A stretch of DNA of 64,000 nt from Devosia sp. Leaf420 (GCF_001425445.1 NZ_LMQU01000015.1:124001-188000); one strand, 5' to 3'. Positions 41,209-49,129 are shown, counted from the first letter of the stretch. Notes: generated by a model not told the origin, from the sequence alone. Translations and numbers: made by a program.

Positions 41209-42039
41209 TCAGGACAGGCGGTAACCGTCGGTATTTTCAAAGCCGCGAACGGCTTCAGGCGTGGCCGTACGGCAAAAATCTTCGCCCGACGAAGTTTCCG
41301 GGTGCAGCACGGACACGTCGATGGGTGTGGCTGTGTAGGTTGCCGCGGGATCGAGTGGGTGCGGGCAGTTCGATAGGACGATGAGGAGGTCCATCTCGGC
41401 GCGGAGTTCAACGAAGTCGCCGGGCTTTCGTGCGTATTGCTGCCAGGACAGCGTGCCGTCTTCGGCAACGGTAACGGGCGCGAAGAAGCTGATGAAGGGC
41501 GGGATATCGCGCGGGTCGAGACCGAATTTGGCCGCGGCCAGGACGAAATTGGTGCGGGTGTTGCGGAGGTTTGGGTCGTCGCCATATTTGCGGACTGTGC
41601 CAGCGGCGTTGAGGCCGCCAGCGAGGACGTCATGCGCGCCGCTTGTGTCCTCGACAATCGAGAGGAGGACGCGGCCCATGTCCGAAAACAGCAGCCGGCC
41701 TTTGCCGAGCGCGGCGGTCCATTGGATCTTGATGGTGTCGGCGTGATTGAGCCGCTCGGAGGTGTCGATGGCGTTCCAGGCAAGAAGGGCGACGGCGCTC
41801 TTGCCTTCGGGGGAGAGGATGCGCAGGCGCTCGCCTTTCTTCAGCCGGTAATTGGCGTACCAGCCGCCAGGCAGGGTTTCGGAAAAGATCGCCGAGGACG
41901 GTTCGAGAGGCGCCTGGGTCGGGTCGGTCGGGCGGGGCATGGCTTCGGGCGCCTGCCCGGTGCCGGCGGCCTTGAGCGCTTCGTAGCGGGCGCGGTTAGC
42001 GGCGATCTGCTGCTCTGTTTCGGTATCGGAAGCCTGCAT
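41209..42039 (-). CDS. Carboxyguanidine deiminase subunit, partner paralogue (DUF1989, urea carboxylase-associated family)
   Basis: Protein of 276 residues, a divergent paralogue of the gene next to it. Shared landmarks are LLAWNAIDTSERLNHADT, SDMGRVLLSIVEDTSGAHD and LSNCPHPLDP. The partner's Cys-rich CGRHD...GACSCES segment reads SGAHD...GGLNAAG here, so the metal-binding Cys residues are largely missing. That fits a heteromeric enzyme with one catalytic and one supporting subunit. It has an extra N-terminal tail of about 50 residues. It follows the Opp-type permease by 20 bases within unit 1. Confidence 0.91.
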   Translation of the reverse strand: MQASDTETEQQIAANRARYEALKAAGTGQAPEAMPRPTDPTQAPLEPSSAIFSETLPGGWYANYRLKKGERLRILSPEGKSAVALLAWNAIDTSERLNHADTIKIQWTAALGKGRLLFSDMGRVLLSIVEDTSGAHDVLAGGLNAAGTVRKYGDDPNLRNTRTNFVLAAAKFGLDPRDIPPFISFFAPVTVAEDGTLSWQQYARKPGDFVELRAEMDLLIVLSNCPHPLDPAATYTATPIDVSVLHPETSSGEDFCRTATPEAVRGFENTDGYRLS

Positions 42040-42059
42040 GACTCTTTCTCCTTTTGGCG

Positions 42060-43049
42060 CTAGAGCGCGATACGGGGATCGGCCAGGGACTGGGCGATTT
42101 CGACCAGCATGGTGACCAGGATGTAGAAGGCGCCGAAGACCAGAGCGACGCCGAGAACGGCAGGCAGGTCGGAGGTGGCGAAGGACTGGACGGTGTAGAG
42201 CCCGAGGCCGGGCCAGGCGAAGACGCGTTCGACGATCAGCAGATTGCCGAACAGCAGGCCGACCTGGAGGCCGAGCATGGCGAGCGGGGCGGAGGCAGCG
42301 TTGCGAAGGCCATGGCGCAAGAAGATATAGCCCGCGCCAAGCCCCTTGCCGCTCGCGGTGCGGATATAGGGCTGGCGCATCACATCGACGAGCGCTGAAC
42401 TCAGCGACCGACCGACCGAAACTGCAATCGGGACGGAGAGGGCGAGGGCGGGCAGGAAGAGATGGCGCAGCGCGCTGAGGCTGACCTCGGGGCGGCCGAG
42501 GAGCAATCCATCGAGCACGAAAAAGCCGGTGGGGCCGGAGAAGCGGCGAATGTCGAGACGGCCGCTGCCGGGGAACCAGCCGAGGCGGAACCAGAGGAAA
42601 TAGGCGAGAAGCAGCGCTGTCAGGAAGATGGGGACGGAGCCGAGAGCGAGCATGCCGACACGGACGCCACCGGAGCGCTGGAGAGTTGCCTGGGCAAAGG
42701 CGAGGATGAAGGCGAGCGCCGTGCCCATGAGCATGGCGGCGATGATCAGTTCGAGCGTGGCCGGGCCATAGCGCAGGACATCTTCGGCAATCGGCTGGCG
42801 GGTGCGGATGGAAGTGCCAAGATCGCCTTGGGTGAGGCGGCTGACAAAACTTCCGTATTGCACGAGGAGCGGGTCATTGAGGCCCATATCTTGACGGAGC
42901 TGATCGACAGTTTCTTGCGGAGCGGAAGGACCAGCCAGCGAGCGCGCCGGATCGGCAGGGATAATGCTCTGGAGGCAGAAAACGATGAAACTCATGACGA
43001 GCAGGACGAGAGCGAGGCCGGCCAGACGCTTGAGGAGGTAGGAGGCCAT
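42060..43049 (-). CDS. ABC transporter permease, Opp/Dpp B type
   Basis: Inner-membrane permease of 329 residues with the N-terminal helix typical of DppB (LLKRLAGLALVLLVMSFIVFCLQSIIPADPA), a long periplasmic loop, and five more helices. The EAA-like loop reads RTASGKGLGAGYIFLRHGLRNA. It is preceded by a DppC-type permease and a fused ATPase, but no binding protein is encoded in this unit. The orphan family-5 binding protein at 30332-31894, also behind a guanidine-I riboswitch, is the likely partner. Confidence 0.93.
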   Translation of the reverse strand: MASYLLKRLAGLALVLLVMSFIVFCLQSIIPADPARSLAGPSAPQETVDQLRQDMGLNDPLLVQYGSFVSRLTQGDLGTSIRTRQPIAEDVLRYGPATLELIIAAMLMGTALAFILAFAQATLQRSGGVRVGMLALGSVPIFLTALLLAYFLWFRLGWFPGSGRLDIRRFSGPTGFFVLDGLLLGRPEVSLSALRHLFLPALALSVPIAVSVGRSLSSALVDVMRQPYIRTASGKGLGAGYIFLRHGLRNAASAPLAMLGLQVGLLFGNLLIVERVFAWPGLGLYTVQSFATSDLPAVLGVALVFGAFYILVTMLVEIAQSLADPRIAL

Positions 43050-43052
43050 GGC

Positions 43053-43904
43053 TCAGGCTCCCCGCAGCGCCGAGCGAATGCCATCGCCGGCAAGGTTGGC
43101 GCAGACGGACATGACGAAAATCACGATTGCCGGGAGAATGGGCAGCCACCAATAAGTGGTGAGGCTATCGATCGAGCGGGCCGTCATGGCGCCGAGTTCG
43201 GGCGCCGGGGCGGGAAGGCCGAGGCCAAGGAAGGACATCAGCGACAGGGTCAGGATGATATTGGCGACATCGAGCGTCGCCGCGATAAGGAGCGCGGGCA
43301 CGGTGCCGGGCAGCAGATAGCGCAGCATGAGGCGCATGTCGCTGACACCAGCAATCCGGGCGGCCTCGACATGGGGGCGGCTGCGAATGCGACGGACTTC
43401 GTCGCGCGTCATGCGGGCATACCAAGGCCACCAGAAAATGGTGATGGCGATCATGGTGTTGAGAAGGCCGGGGCCAAGCGCCGCGACGACGGAGATGGCG
43501 ATCAGCGTCGAGGGCAGCACGAGGAAAAGCTCGACGATACGCTGGAACAGTGCATCGACCCAGCCGCCCATCATGCCGGCGAAGACGCCGACGGCGCTGC
43601 CGATGACGAGCGCGATGCCGATGACGGCGAGGCCCGGAAGCCAGGTGTAACGCACGCCGAGGAGGACGCGCGAGAAGAGGTCGCGGCCGATTTCATCGGT
43701 GCCGAACAGGTGGGTCGCGCCGGGCGGCAGATAAGCATCGGCGACGCGCAGCATGGGATCGAACGGCGCGATCAGCGGGCCGAAGACCGCGAGACAGGTG
43801 ACGGCAAGAACGCCGAGGAGACCGACGCGTTCGAGCCAACCGATGCGGCGCAGCCAGCCGCCGGTGTTTTGGCTGGTGATGGGTCCGGAGGTCATGACGC
43901 TCAT
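43053..43904 (-). CDS. ABC transporter permease, Opp/Dpp C type
   Basis: Inner-membrane permease of 283 residues. It has the DppC N-terminal helix (GLLGVLAVTCLAVFGPLIAPF), the GTDEIGRDLFSRVLLGVR segment typical of this group, and an EAA loop around EAARIAGVSDMRLMLRYLLPG. The start overlaps the stop of the fused ATPase gene (ATGA), and the next permease follows after three bases. It forms the heterodimeric channel with the DppB-type protein. Confidence 0.94.
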   Translation of the reverse strand: MSVMTSGPITSQNTGGWLRRIGWLERVGLLGVLAVTCLAVFGPLIAPFDPMLRVADAYLPPGATHLFGTDEIGRDLFSRVLLGVRYTWLPGLAVIGIALVIGSAVGVFAGMMGGWVDALFQRIVELFLVLPSTLIAISVVAALGPGLLNTMIAITIFWWPWYARMTRDEVRRIRSRPHVEAARIAGVSDMRLMLRYLLPGTVPALLIAATLDVANIILTLSLMSFLGLGLPAPAPELGAMTARSIDSLTTYWWLPILPAIVIFVMSVCANLAGDGIRSALRGA

Positions 43905-45667
43905 AGCCGTGCCTCCTGCGCATGGAGCCGCGGAACGGCGCTGACCAGGGTTTTGGTATAGGGCGCCTGCGGGGCGGAAATGATCTGGTCGGGTTCGCCA
44001 ATTTCGACCAATTGGCCTTTTTCGAGGACGGCGATGCGATCGGCGATGAGGCGCGCAGCGGCGAGATCGTGGGTGACAAACAGCATACCCATGCCCAATT
44101 GGCGGCGCAGGGTACCGAGGAGATTGAGCGTTTGGGCGGCGAGGGAGACGTCCATGGCGCTGATCGGCTCATCGCAGAGAAGGAGGCGCGGTGGCACGAC
44201 GACGGCGCGGGCGACGGTGACACGCTGGCACTGGCCGCCGGAGAGTTCGGAGGGCAGGGCCTCGGCAAGGGCCGGATCGATGCCGACAAGATTGAGGGCT
44301 TCGGCGATCCGCTTGTCCTGTTCGGACCGGTTAAGGCCAAGAGGGCGCAGGCGATCGCGGATCTGCTCGCCGATCGTGAGCCATGGCGTCAGCGCGGCGA
44401 CGGCATCCTGAAAGACCACCTGAGGTGGTACGCCGCCGAACCAGGAGACATCACCTTCGTCGGCCTGGGTGAGGCCGGCGGCAATGCGGAGGAGCGTCGA
44501 TTTGCCCGAGCCGCTTTCGCCGACAAGGGCAACGCATTCGCCGAGGCGGATGCGAAGATCGACGCCGGCGAGCACTTGGGTGTGACGCTTCTTGCCAAAG
44601 AGCGTGCTGCGGCCGGCGGGAAAGCTCTTGCGGATGCGATAGAGTTCGAGGGCATCGGCATCGCTGGCGATAGGCTCAGGCCATTCCGGCGCAGTGCGGG
44701 CACTGAGGAGAAGTTCAGGAACGCGGTCGCTGTGAAAGCAGGCGGCGCGGGAGCCGGTTGCGGTTTCCTTGAGGTCCGGCCGCTGGAGACGGCACGTGCT
44801 GCTCGCGAGGGGGCAGCGTGCTTGGTAGTTGCAGTGGGCGCCTTCCGGGCGACGGCGATCGCGATCGATCGAGAGGCTAGTGAGCTGGCGATTGCGATCG
44901 GTGTCGAGATCGAAGCGCGCGGAGAGCAGGCCGGCAGAATAGGGATGGGCTGGGGAGGCGACTACTTTTCGTGTGTCGCCGAGCTCGGCGACGCGGCCGC
45001 CGAACAGTACCATGACACGATCGGAGAGTTCCGCGGCGACGGCGAGATCGTGGGTGATGAAAAGGATGGCGGTTTCCTGCTCGCGCGCGAGATCGGTAAG
45101 CAAAGCGAGGATTTGCGCCTGGACGGTGACGTCGAGGGCGGTGGTCGGTTCGTCGGCAATGAGAAGGCGCGGCTTGGCGGCCATGCTCATGGCGATCAGC
45201 ACGCGCTGGCGCTGACCGCCCGAGAGACGATGGGGCATGTCGCGGGCGATACGCTCTGGGTCGGGGAGGCCGACGCGGGTCAGCCAATCGAGCACTTCGA
45301 CTGACGTGAGGCCGGTTTCGGCCATTTGCCGGCCGATGGTCATGGTGGGATTAAGCGCGCCCATCGGGTCCTGCGGCACGCCGCGCACGAGGGTGCGGCG
45401 GATCTGGCGTAACGCGTCCGGCTTGGCGCCAACGACTTCGCTTTCGGCGAGGCGGATGCTGCCCGAAATGTCGGGCTGGCTTTCGGCGGGTAGGAGGCCC
45501 TGGATGGCGAGGCCGATCGTCGATTTGCCGGAGCCGCTTTCGCCGACAAGCGCGACGACTTCGCCGGGCGCCATGTCGAGATCGATGCCATCGAGGACGG
45601 TACTCGCCTGACCATCGCGGCTGAGGCGAACGTGAAGGCCGCGGATGGAGAGGACGGGGTCACGCAT
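43901..45667 (-). CDS. Fused double ABC ATPase of Opp/Dpp type (DppD-DppF fusion)
   Basis: Cytoplasmic ATPase of 588 residues with two complete nucleotide-binding domains. Domain 1 (about 1-320): Walker [10 protein letters not shown], signature LSGGQRQR, Walker [13 protein letters not shown], and the Cys-rich tail of oligopeptide ATPases ([16 protein letters not shown]). Domain 2 (about 340-580): Walker [10 protein letters not shown], signature LSGGQCQR, Walker [13 protein letters not shown]. Fused pairs (like GsiA) occur for glutathione and peptide transporters. The gene overlaps the MBL-fold gene by eight bases and DppC by four. Confidence 0.94.
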   Translation of the reverse strand: MRDPVLSIRGLHVRLSRDGQASTVLDGIDLDMAPGEVVALVGESGSGKSTIGLAIQGLLPAESQPDISGSIRLAESEVVGAKPDALRQIRRTLVRGVPQDPMGALNPTMTIGRQMAETGLTSVEVLDWLTRVGLPDPERIARDMPHRLSGGQRQRVLIAMSMAAKPRLLIADEPTTALDVTVQAQILALLTDLAREQETAILFITHDLAVAAELSDRVMVLFGGRVAELGDTRKVVASPAHPYSAGLLSARFDLDTDRNRQLTSLSIDRDRRRPEGAHCNYQARCPLASSTCRLQRPDLKETATGSRAACFHSDRVPELLLSARTAPEWPEPIASDADALELYRIRKSFPAGRSTLFGKKRHTQVLAGVDLRIRLGECVALVGESGSGKSTLLRIAAGLTQADEGDVSWFGGVPPQVVFQDAVAALTPWLTIGEQIRDRLRPLGLNRSEQDKRIAEALNLVGIDPALAEALPSELSGGQCQRVTVARAVVVPPRLLLCDEPISAMDVSLAAQTLNLLGTLRRQLGMGMLFVTHDLAAARLIADRIAVLEKGQLVEIGEPDQIISAPQAPYTKTLVSAVPRLHAQEARL

Positions 45668-46439
45668 AGTAGTCAGGCGCCAGTTTGATTTTTTGCACCA
45701 GCACCGGATCGTGGGTCAGGAACATCGGGGCTCCGGTTTGCTGGCGGAGCGCATTGATGCGGCGGATCGAGGCGATGGCTTCTTCGTCGCTCGTGGCGGA
45801 GCCGGGTAGAATTTCTTGATCGAAATTTTCGATCCAATCGCCGACATCGGCGGTGAGGATGACCTTGCCGGTTTGCGGCAGATCGACGATGAGCGATTGG
45901 TGACCCGGCGTATGGCCTGGGGTGAAGATGGCTTCTATGCCATCGAGGACTTTGGTGTCGCCGTCGATGACGTCCCAGTTAAGGCCATGGATGTCGTAGT
46001 CTTCGGGGAAGTAGGCGATCTTTGCGGCGTTCGAGAAAGCGTAGTCGTATTCGCGCTTTTGGACGACGATGCGCGCTTGCGGCATGCGCTTGATATGGCC
46101 GCTGTGATCGGCGTGGAGATGGGAGAGGATGAGGACGGAAATGTCCTCAAAACCGATGCCGATCGATTTGAGCTGGGCTTCCATTTCGTGGACCGGCTTG
46201 ACGATCGGCGGCGGAAACCAGCGGCCGGGAGAGAAGTATTTCTCTATCTGGCCGGGATCGACCAGGTGATGGCTATCCAGCCCGGCATCGAGAAGAACCC
46301 AGCCGTCACGTGTGTCGAGGAGATAGGTGCAGATCGGGACGGAGACGATGAATTTCGGATCGGCGCCGCGCAGCGACACGTTCATCGGCAGGATTTCATA
46401 CCCACAGAGCAGCACGAACATGCGCTTGACGGCGGTCAT
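45660..46439 (-). CDS. MBL-fold metallohydrolase, N-acyl-homoserine-lactonase-like, in the guanidine regulon (unit 1)
   Basis: Metallo-beta-lactamase-fold hydrolase of 259 residues without signal peptide. The motif is His107-x-His109-x-Asp111-His112 (HLHADH), with a further His pair in TPGHTPGH and an Asp in LTADVGDW. The opening (KRMFVLLCGYEILP) and overall plan resemble AHL lactonases such as AttM/AiiB, although many members of this group have other ester or lactone substrates. I use the ATG at 46439, which overlaps the stop of a 14-codon leader ORF; a GTG three codons upstream is possible. It is the first real gene of unit 1. Its place ahead of an Opp-type transporter and the deiminase genes suggests a role in processing an imported substrate rather than quorum quenching; this is inference. 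Confidence 0.86.
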   Translation of the reverse strand: MTAVKRMFVLLCGYEILPMNVSLRGADPKFIVSVPICTYLLDTRDGWVLLDAGLDSHHLVDPGQIEKYFSPGRWFPPPIVKPVHEMEAQLKSIGIGFEDISVLILSHLHADHSGHIKRMPQARIVVQKREYDYAFSNAAKIAYFPEDYDIHGLNWDVIDGDTKVLDGIEAIFTPGHTPGHQSLIVDLPQTGKVILTADVGDWIENFDQEILPGSATSDEEAIASIRRINALRQQTGAPMFLTHDPVLVQKIKLAPDYYA

Positions 46440-46480
46440 GAGCGCCACCGGAAGATTGTTTTAGCTTCTGCCGGCTTCAT
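46436..46480 (-). CDS. Short leader ORF of 14 codons (MKPAEAKTIFRWRS) between riboswitch 3 and the MBL gene
   Basis: The ATG at 46480 has a strong ribosome site (GGAGGGA, five bases away). Its TGA overlaps the ATG of the MBL gene (ATGA). The MBL gene itself has no good site of its own, so it is probably translated by coupling to this leader. The leader's ribosome site is the one sequestered by the riboswitch platform. Basic and amphipathic in composition; I know of no match. It could be only a translational relay or a small peptide in its own right. Confidence 0.5.
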   Translation of the reverse strand: MKPAEAKTIFRWRS

Positions 46481-46485
46481 GCCGA

Positions 46486-46531
46486 TCCCTCCGAACTTGA
46501 GGGACGGCGAGACGCTGCGCTCGCCATTCCC
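46486..46531 (-). promoter_or_regulatory. Expression platform of riboswitch 3: two mutually exclusive hairpins
   Basis: On the minus strand, hairpin A pairs GGGAATGGCGAG with CTCGCCGTCCC (46501-46531, one bulge and one G-U). Hairpin B pairs TCCCTC (46499-46504) with GAGGGA (46486-46491), covering the ribosome site GGAGGGA of the leader ORF. They share 46501-46504. No U-tract is present. Confidence 0.7.
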
Positions 46532-46644
46532 TGGCTTACGAGGTCTCCCGGGCTTTTATCCCGCCGTGCATCTGGCCCGATGTCTCCCGGACCAGCGGCA
46601 GCTCTCGGACCTGTCGCGCATCTGCGCCGGAACCCTAGCCACCA
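46530..46644 (-). promoter_or_regulatory. Guanidine-I riboswitch (ykkC class, subtype 1) aptamer, unit 1
   Basis: The minus strand shows TGGCTAGGGTTCCGG, AGGTCCGAGAGCTG, ACGGCGGGA and AAAAGCCCGGGAGA in order. P1 pairs TGGCT (46637-46641) with AGCCA (46532-46536). The variable arm is CTGGTCCGGGAGACATCGGGCCAG-like, so it differs from the other copies while the core is kept. It heads the transcript with the MBL gene, Opp-type transporter, deiminase subunits and allophanate hydrolase. Confidence 0.95.
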
Positions 46645-46881
46645 ACTCTGACCATGACTTTGCAAGGACCATGCCAAGCCAAACTGCGCCCAAGATCAAC
46701 GGATATTGGGCGCGGCGGGCGGTTGGATGGTCGTGGGCTGGTGAAATTTCGGGCTATTGCGCTAAAATTGAGCACGCGGTTTGGGCTTGAAATAGGTCTG
46801 GGCCGGGCTTGCTGTGAAGCATAGCTATAAGCCACGCTCTTCCGAGAAAGATCCTGCCGAGGTTCTTGCCCTCTCCGGTGA

Positions 46882-47541
46882 TCAGCGGAAGACCCGCTCG
46901 AGCGCGTCGCGCTCGGTATGAAGCTCCCAATAGAGCGGGGCTATGGCGTCGGCTGTGGCCTCGGCATCCTGGCCGATGAAGGCGCCGATTGCCACATGAC
47001 CGACCTGCACGCCTGAGGGCGCTACTTCGGTATGGAGCGCTAAAGACCAGTTGCGCAATGCGCCCATGGCGATGCCTGCGGCGGCAAAGGCCGGATAGCC
47101 CATTTCTGGGCGCACGGAAGACGCGCCGGTGGTCACGAGGATCGTACCGCTGTTGCGCGCCAGCATATCTGGCAAGACCTCGGCGACGGCGGCAATTGCG
47201 CCAAAGAACTGGAACTCGAACCATGGCTGCAGGGTATCAGGCGTGACCCGCGATGCCGGCGCCTGCGGCAGGGTGGCGTTGGACGGAGAATATTCGAGGA
47301 CGTCGATCGCGCCGAAATGCGCCTTAACGGCAGCAAGGCCGGATTTGATCGAGTCCACGTCCGTCACGTCGGCACGGAAGGCTGCAGCGTCGATGCCAAG
47401 TGCGGTGAGGTCCGCGACGAGCGACGCAAGCTTGGCGGCATCGCGCGACAATAGCGCAACTTTGTAGCCTTCCTTACCGAACAATTTGCCGATCGCGTGG
47501 CCCATGCCCTGGCCGGCGCCGAGAATTGCAATGACTGACAT
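46882..47541 (-). CDS. SDR family protein lacking the catalytic lysine
   Basis: Short-chain dehydrogenase-fold protein of 219 residues. The ATG at 47541 places the nucleotide-binding motif LGAGQGMGHAIG at residues 7-18 (upstream in-frame codons would lie in the divergent promoter). A Ser is present at 141-142 and Tyr149 is in the catalytic position, but the YxxxK lysine is Ala153 (YPAFA). The classical mechanism is therefore doubtful; it may bind NADP without typical reductase activity, or use another residue. It is divergent from an HxlR-type regulator with about 117 bases between starts, which fits control of this gene by that regulator. Confidence 0.82.
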   Translation of the reverse strand: MSVIAILGAGQGMGHAIGKLFGKEGYKVALLSRDAAKLASLVADLTALGIDAAAFRADVTDVDSIKSGLAAVKAHFGAIDVLEYSPSNATLPQAPASRVTPDTLQPWFEFQFFGAIAAVAEVLPDMLARNSGTILVTTGASSVRPEMGYPAFAAAGIAMGALRNWSLALHTEVAPSGVQVGHVAIGAFIGQDAEATADAIAPLYWELHTERDALERVFR

Positions 47542-47657
47542 CTGAGGTCCAATCTCTTTTACGAACAAAATGTACGTGACGATATGTTTGATATCGGCCA
47601 TACCCACAAGAACGCACAGAATGGTGGCTTACGATCACCCATGATCGGATTGGAGAC

Positions 47658-48083
47658 ATGATGACGCCAAGCAAGCCCGTGACCCCCGTCATCTATCCGA
47701 ACCGCGCCGATCATTGCAGGGTCGTTGCCGCAGTGCTTGACCGGATCGGCGATAAGTGGACCATTATGGTGGTGTCGGTGCTGACCGATGGACCTGCGCG
47801 GTTTACCGAGATCATGCGCGAGATCGGCGGGATAACGCACCGCATGCTGACCCTGACCTTACGTGGACTTGAGCGCGACGGGCTCGTGACACGCACCGCC
47901 TATGCGACGGTGCCGCCAAGGGTCGAGTATGAGCTCACCGAACTTGGGCATACCCTGACCACGACGCTCATACCGCTCGCGCATTGGAGCGAAGCCAATT
48001 GGCAAACGATCCGAGCATCGCAGCAACGCCACGATGCCCGGTCGGATTCGGTTCGGGCAGATCAGGCGACCGTTCCGGAATGA
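47658..48083 (+). CDS. HxlR family winged-helix transcriptional regulator
   Basis: DNA-binding protein of 141 residues with the HxlR motif order: a Cys near the start (RADHCRVVAAVLDRIGDKWT), then FTEIMREIGGITHRMLTLTLRGLERDGLV as the winged-helix core and RVEYELTELG as the wing. A second ATG three bases later has better spacing to GGAG and may be the true start. The N-terminal Cys in this family can sense electrophiles or oxidants. It probably represses the divergent SDR gene. The C-terminal 25 residues are polar and look disordered. Confidence 0.92.
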   Translation: MMTPSKPVTPVIYPNRADHCRVVAAVLDRIGDKWTIMVVSVLTDGPARFTEIMREIGGITHRMLTLTLRGLERDGLVTRTAYATVPPRVEYELTELGHTLTTTLIPLAHWSEANWQTIRASQQRHDARSDSVRADQATVPE

Positions 48084-48166
48084 CAGTTCGCTCTGAGCCC
48101 TCTGTCTTGGTCAGAACCCGGTGAGAAGGGCCAGCCGTAAAAACCGGCCCTTCACGACTCTGCCCA

Positions 48167-49039
48167 TCAGGCGCCGATGGTATAAATCTGATCCAGAGCG
48201 GCAATCTCTTGAGGCGGCAGGACTAAGTTGGCGGCGGCCAGGTTTTCCTGCAGATGCGCCACGGACGATGTGCCGGGGATCAGCAAGATATTTGGCGAGC
48301 GTTGCAGGAGCCAGGCAAGCGCGACCTGCATGGGCGTGGCGCCAAGCCGCTGAGCCACGTCCGACAGGGTGGACGATTGGAGAGGCGCAAATCCGCCAAG
48401 GGGGAAGAACGGCACGTAAGCGATACCGACAGCTGCAAGTTCGTCAACCAGAGCATCATCGCCACGATGGGCGAGATTATACTGGTTTTGCACGCAGACG
48501 ATCTCCGCGATCGAACGACCTTGCTGGACCTGGGTTGGCGTCACGCTGCTGAGCCCGATATGCTTGATGAGGCCCCGCTGCTGCAATTGGGCCACGGCGG
48601 TCATCGGCGCTTCGATAGAGCCTTCGGTTGGCTCCATGCCGAACATGATGCGCAGGTTGACCACCTCCATCACCTCGAGACCCAGGTTGCGCAGATTATC
48701 CTCAATGGCGCGAGTGAGATCAGCAGCCGAAAAGGCTGGCAGCCAAGAGGCGTCAGCGCCCCGAACCGCCCCGATCTTGGTGACGATTGTCAGATCATCC
48801 CCATACGGGTGGAGGGCCTCGCGGATAATCTGATTGGTGACGTGTGGACCGTAGAAATCGCTGGTGTCGATGTGATTGACTCCGTTGGCGACTGCGCTGC
48901 GCAGCACGGCGATCGCCGCTTCACGATCCTTGGGCGGCCCAAAGACGTGAGAGCCTGCCAACTGCATTGCTCCATAACCGAGGCGGTTCACGTCACGGTC
49001 GCCGAGGCGATAGGTGCCGGCAGTCTGAATATTGGACAT
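48167..49039 (-). CDS. Aldo/keto reductase with Arg at the catalytic His position
   Basis: TIM-barrel oxidoreductase of 290 residues. The ATG at 49039 follows GGAGAACGAA and is better than one four codons upstream. Asp58 (HIDTSDFYG), Tyr63 and Lys88 (VTKIG) fit the catalytic tetrad, but the His usually found in LYQLHW is Arg130 (VVNLRIMF). Several AKR subfamilies have such a change, so activity is still possible. It is divergent from a LysR-type regulator with a 90-base gap, which probably controls it. Confidence 0.9.
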   Translation of the reverse strand: MSNIQTAGTYRLGDRDVNRLGYGAMQLAGSHVFGPPKDREAAIAVLRSAVANGVNHIDTSDFYGPHVTNQIIREALHPYGDDLTIVTKIGAVRGADASWLPAFSAADLTRAIEDNLRNLGLEVMEVVNLRIMFGMEPTEGSIEAPMTAVAQLQQRGLIKHIGLSSVTPTQVQQGRSIAEIVCVQNQYNLAHRGDDALVDELAAVGIAYVPFFPLGGFAPLQSSTLSDVAQRLGATPMQVALAWLLQRSPNILLIPGTSSVAHLQENLAAANLVLPPQEIAALDQIYTIGA

Positions 49040-49129
49040 TTCGTTCTCCATTGCTGCAGCCTAATTAGTCATTGGCGATTTTGATGATAAGTAAGCATTA
49101 TCGGCACACGCTGTGCAGGCAGGCGGACA

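Noticed and set aside
29205..46882. Search for integrase, transposase or att repeats around the guanidine cluster.
   Set aside because: None seen. All genes in the stretch are metabolic, transport or regulatory, so I do not call it a mobile island.
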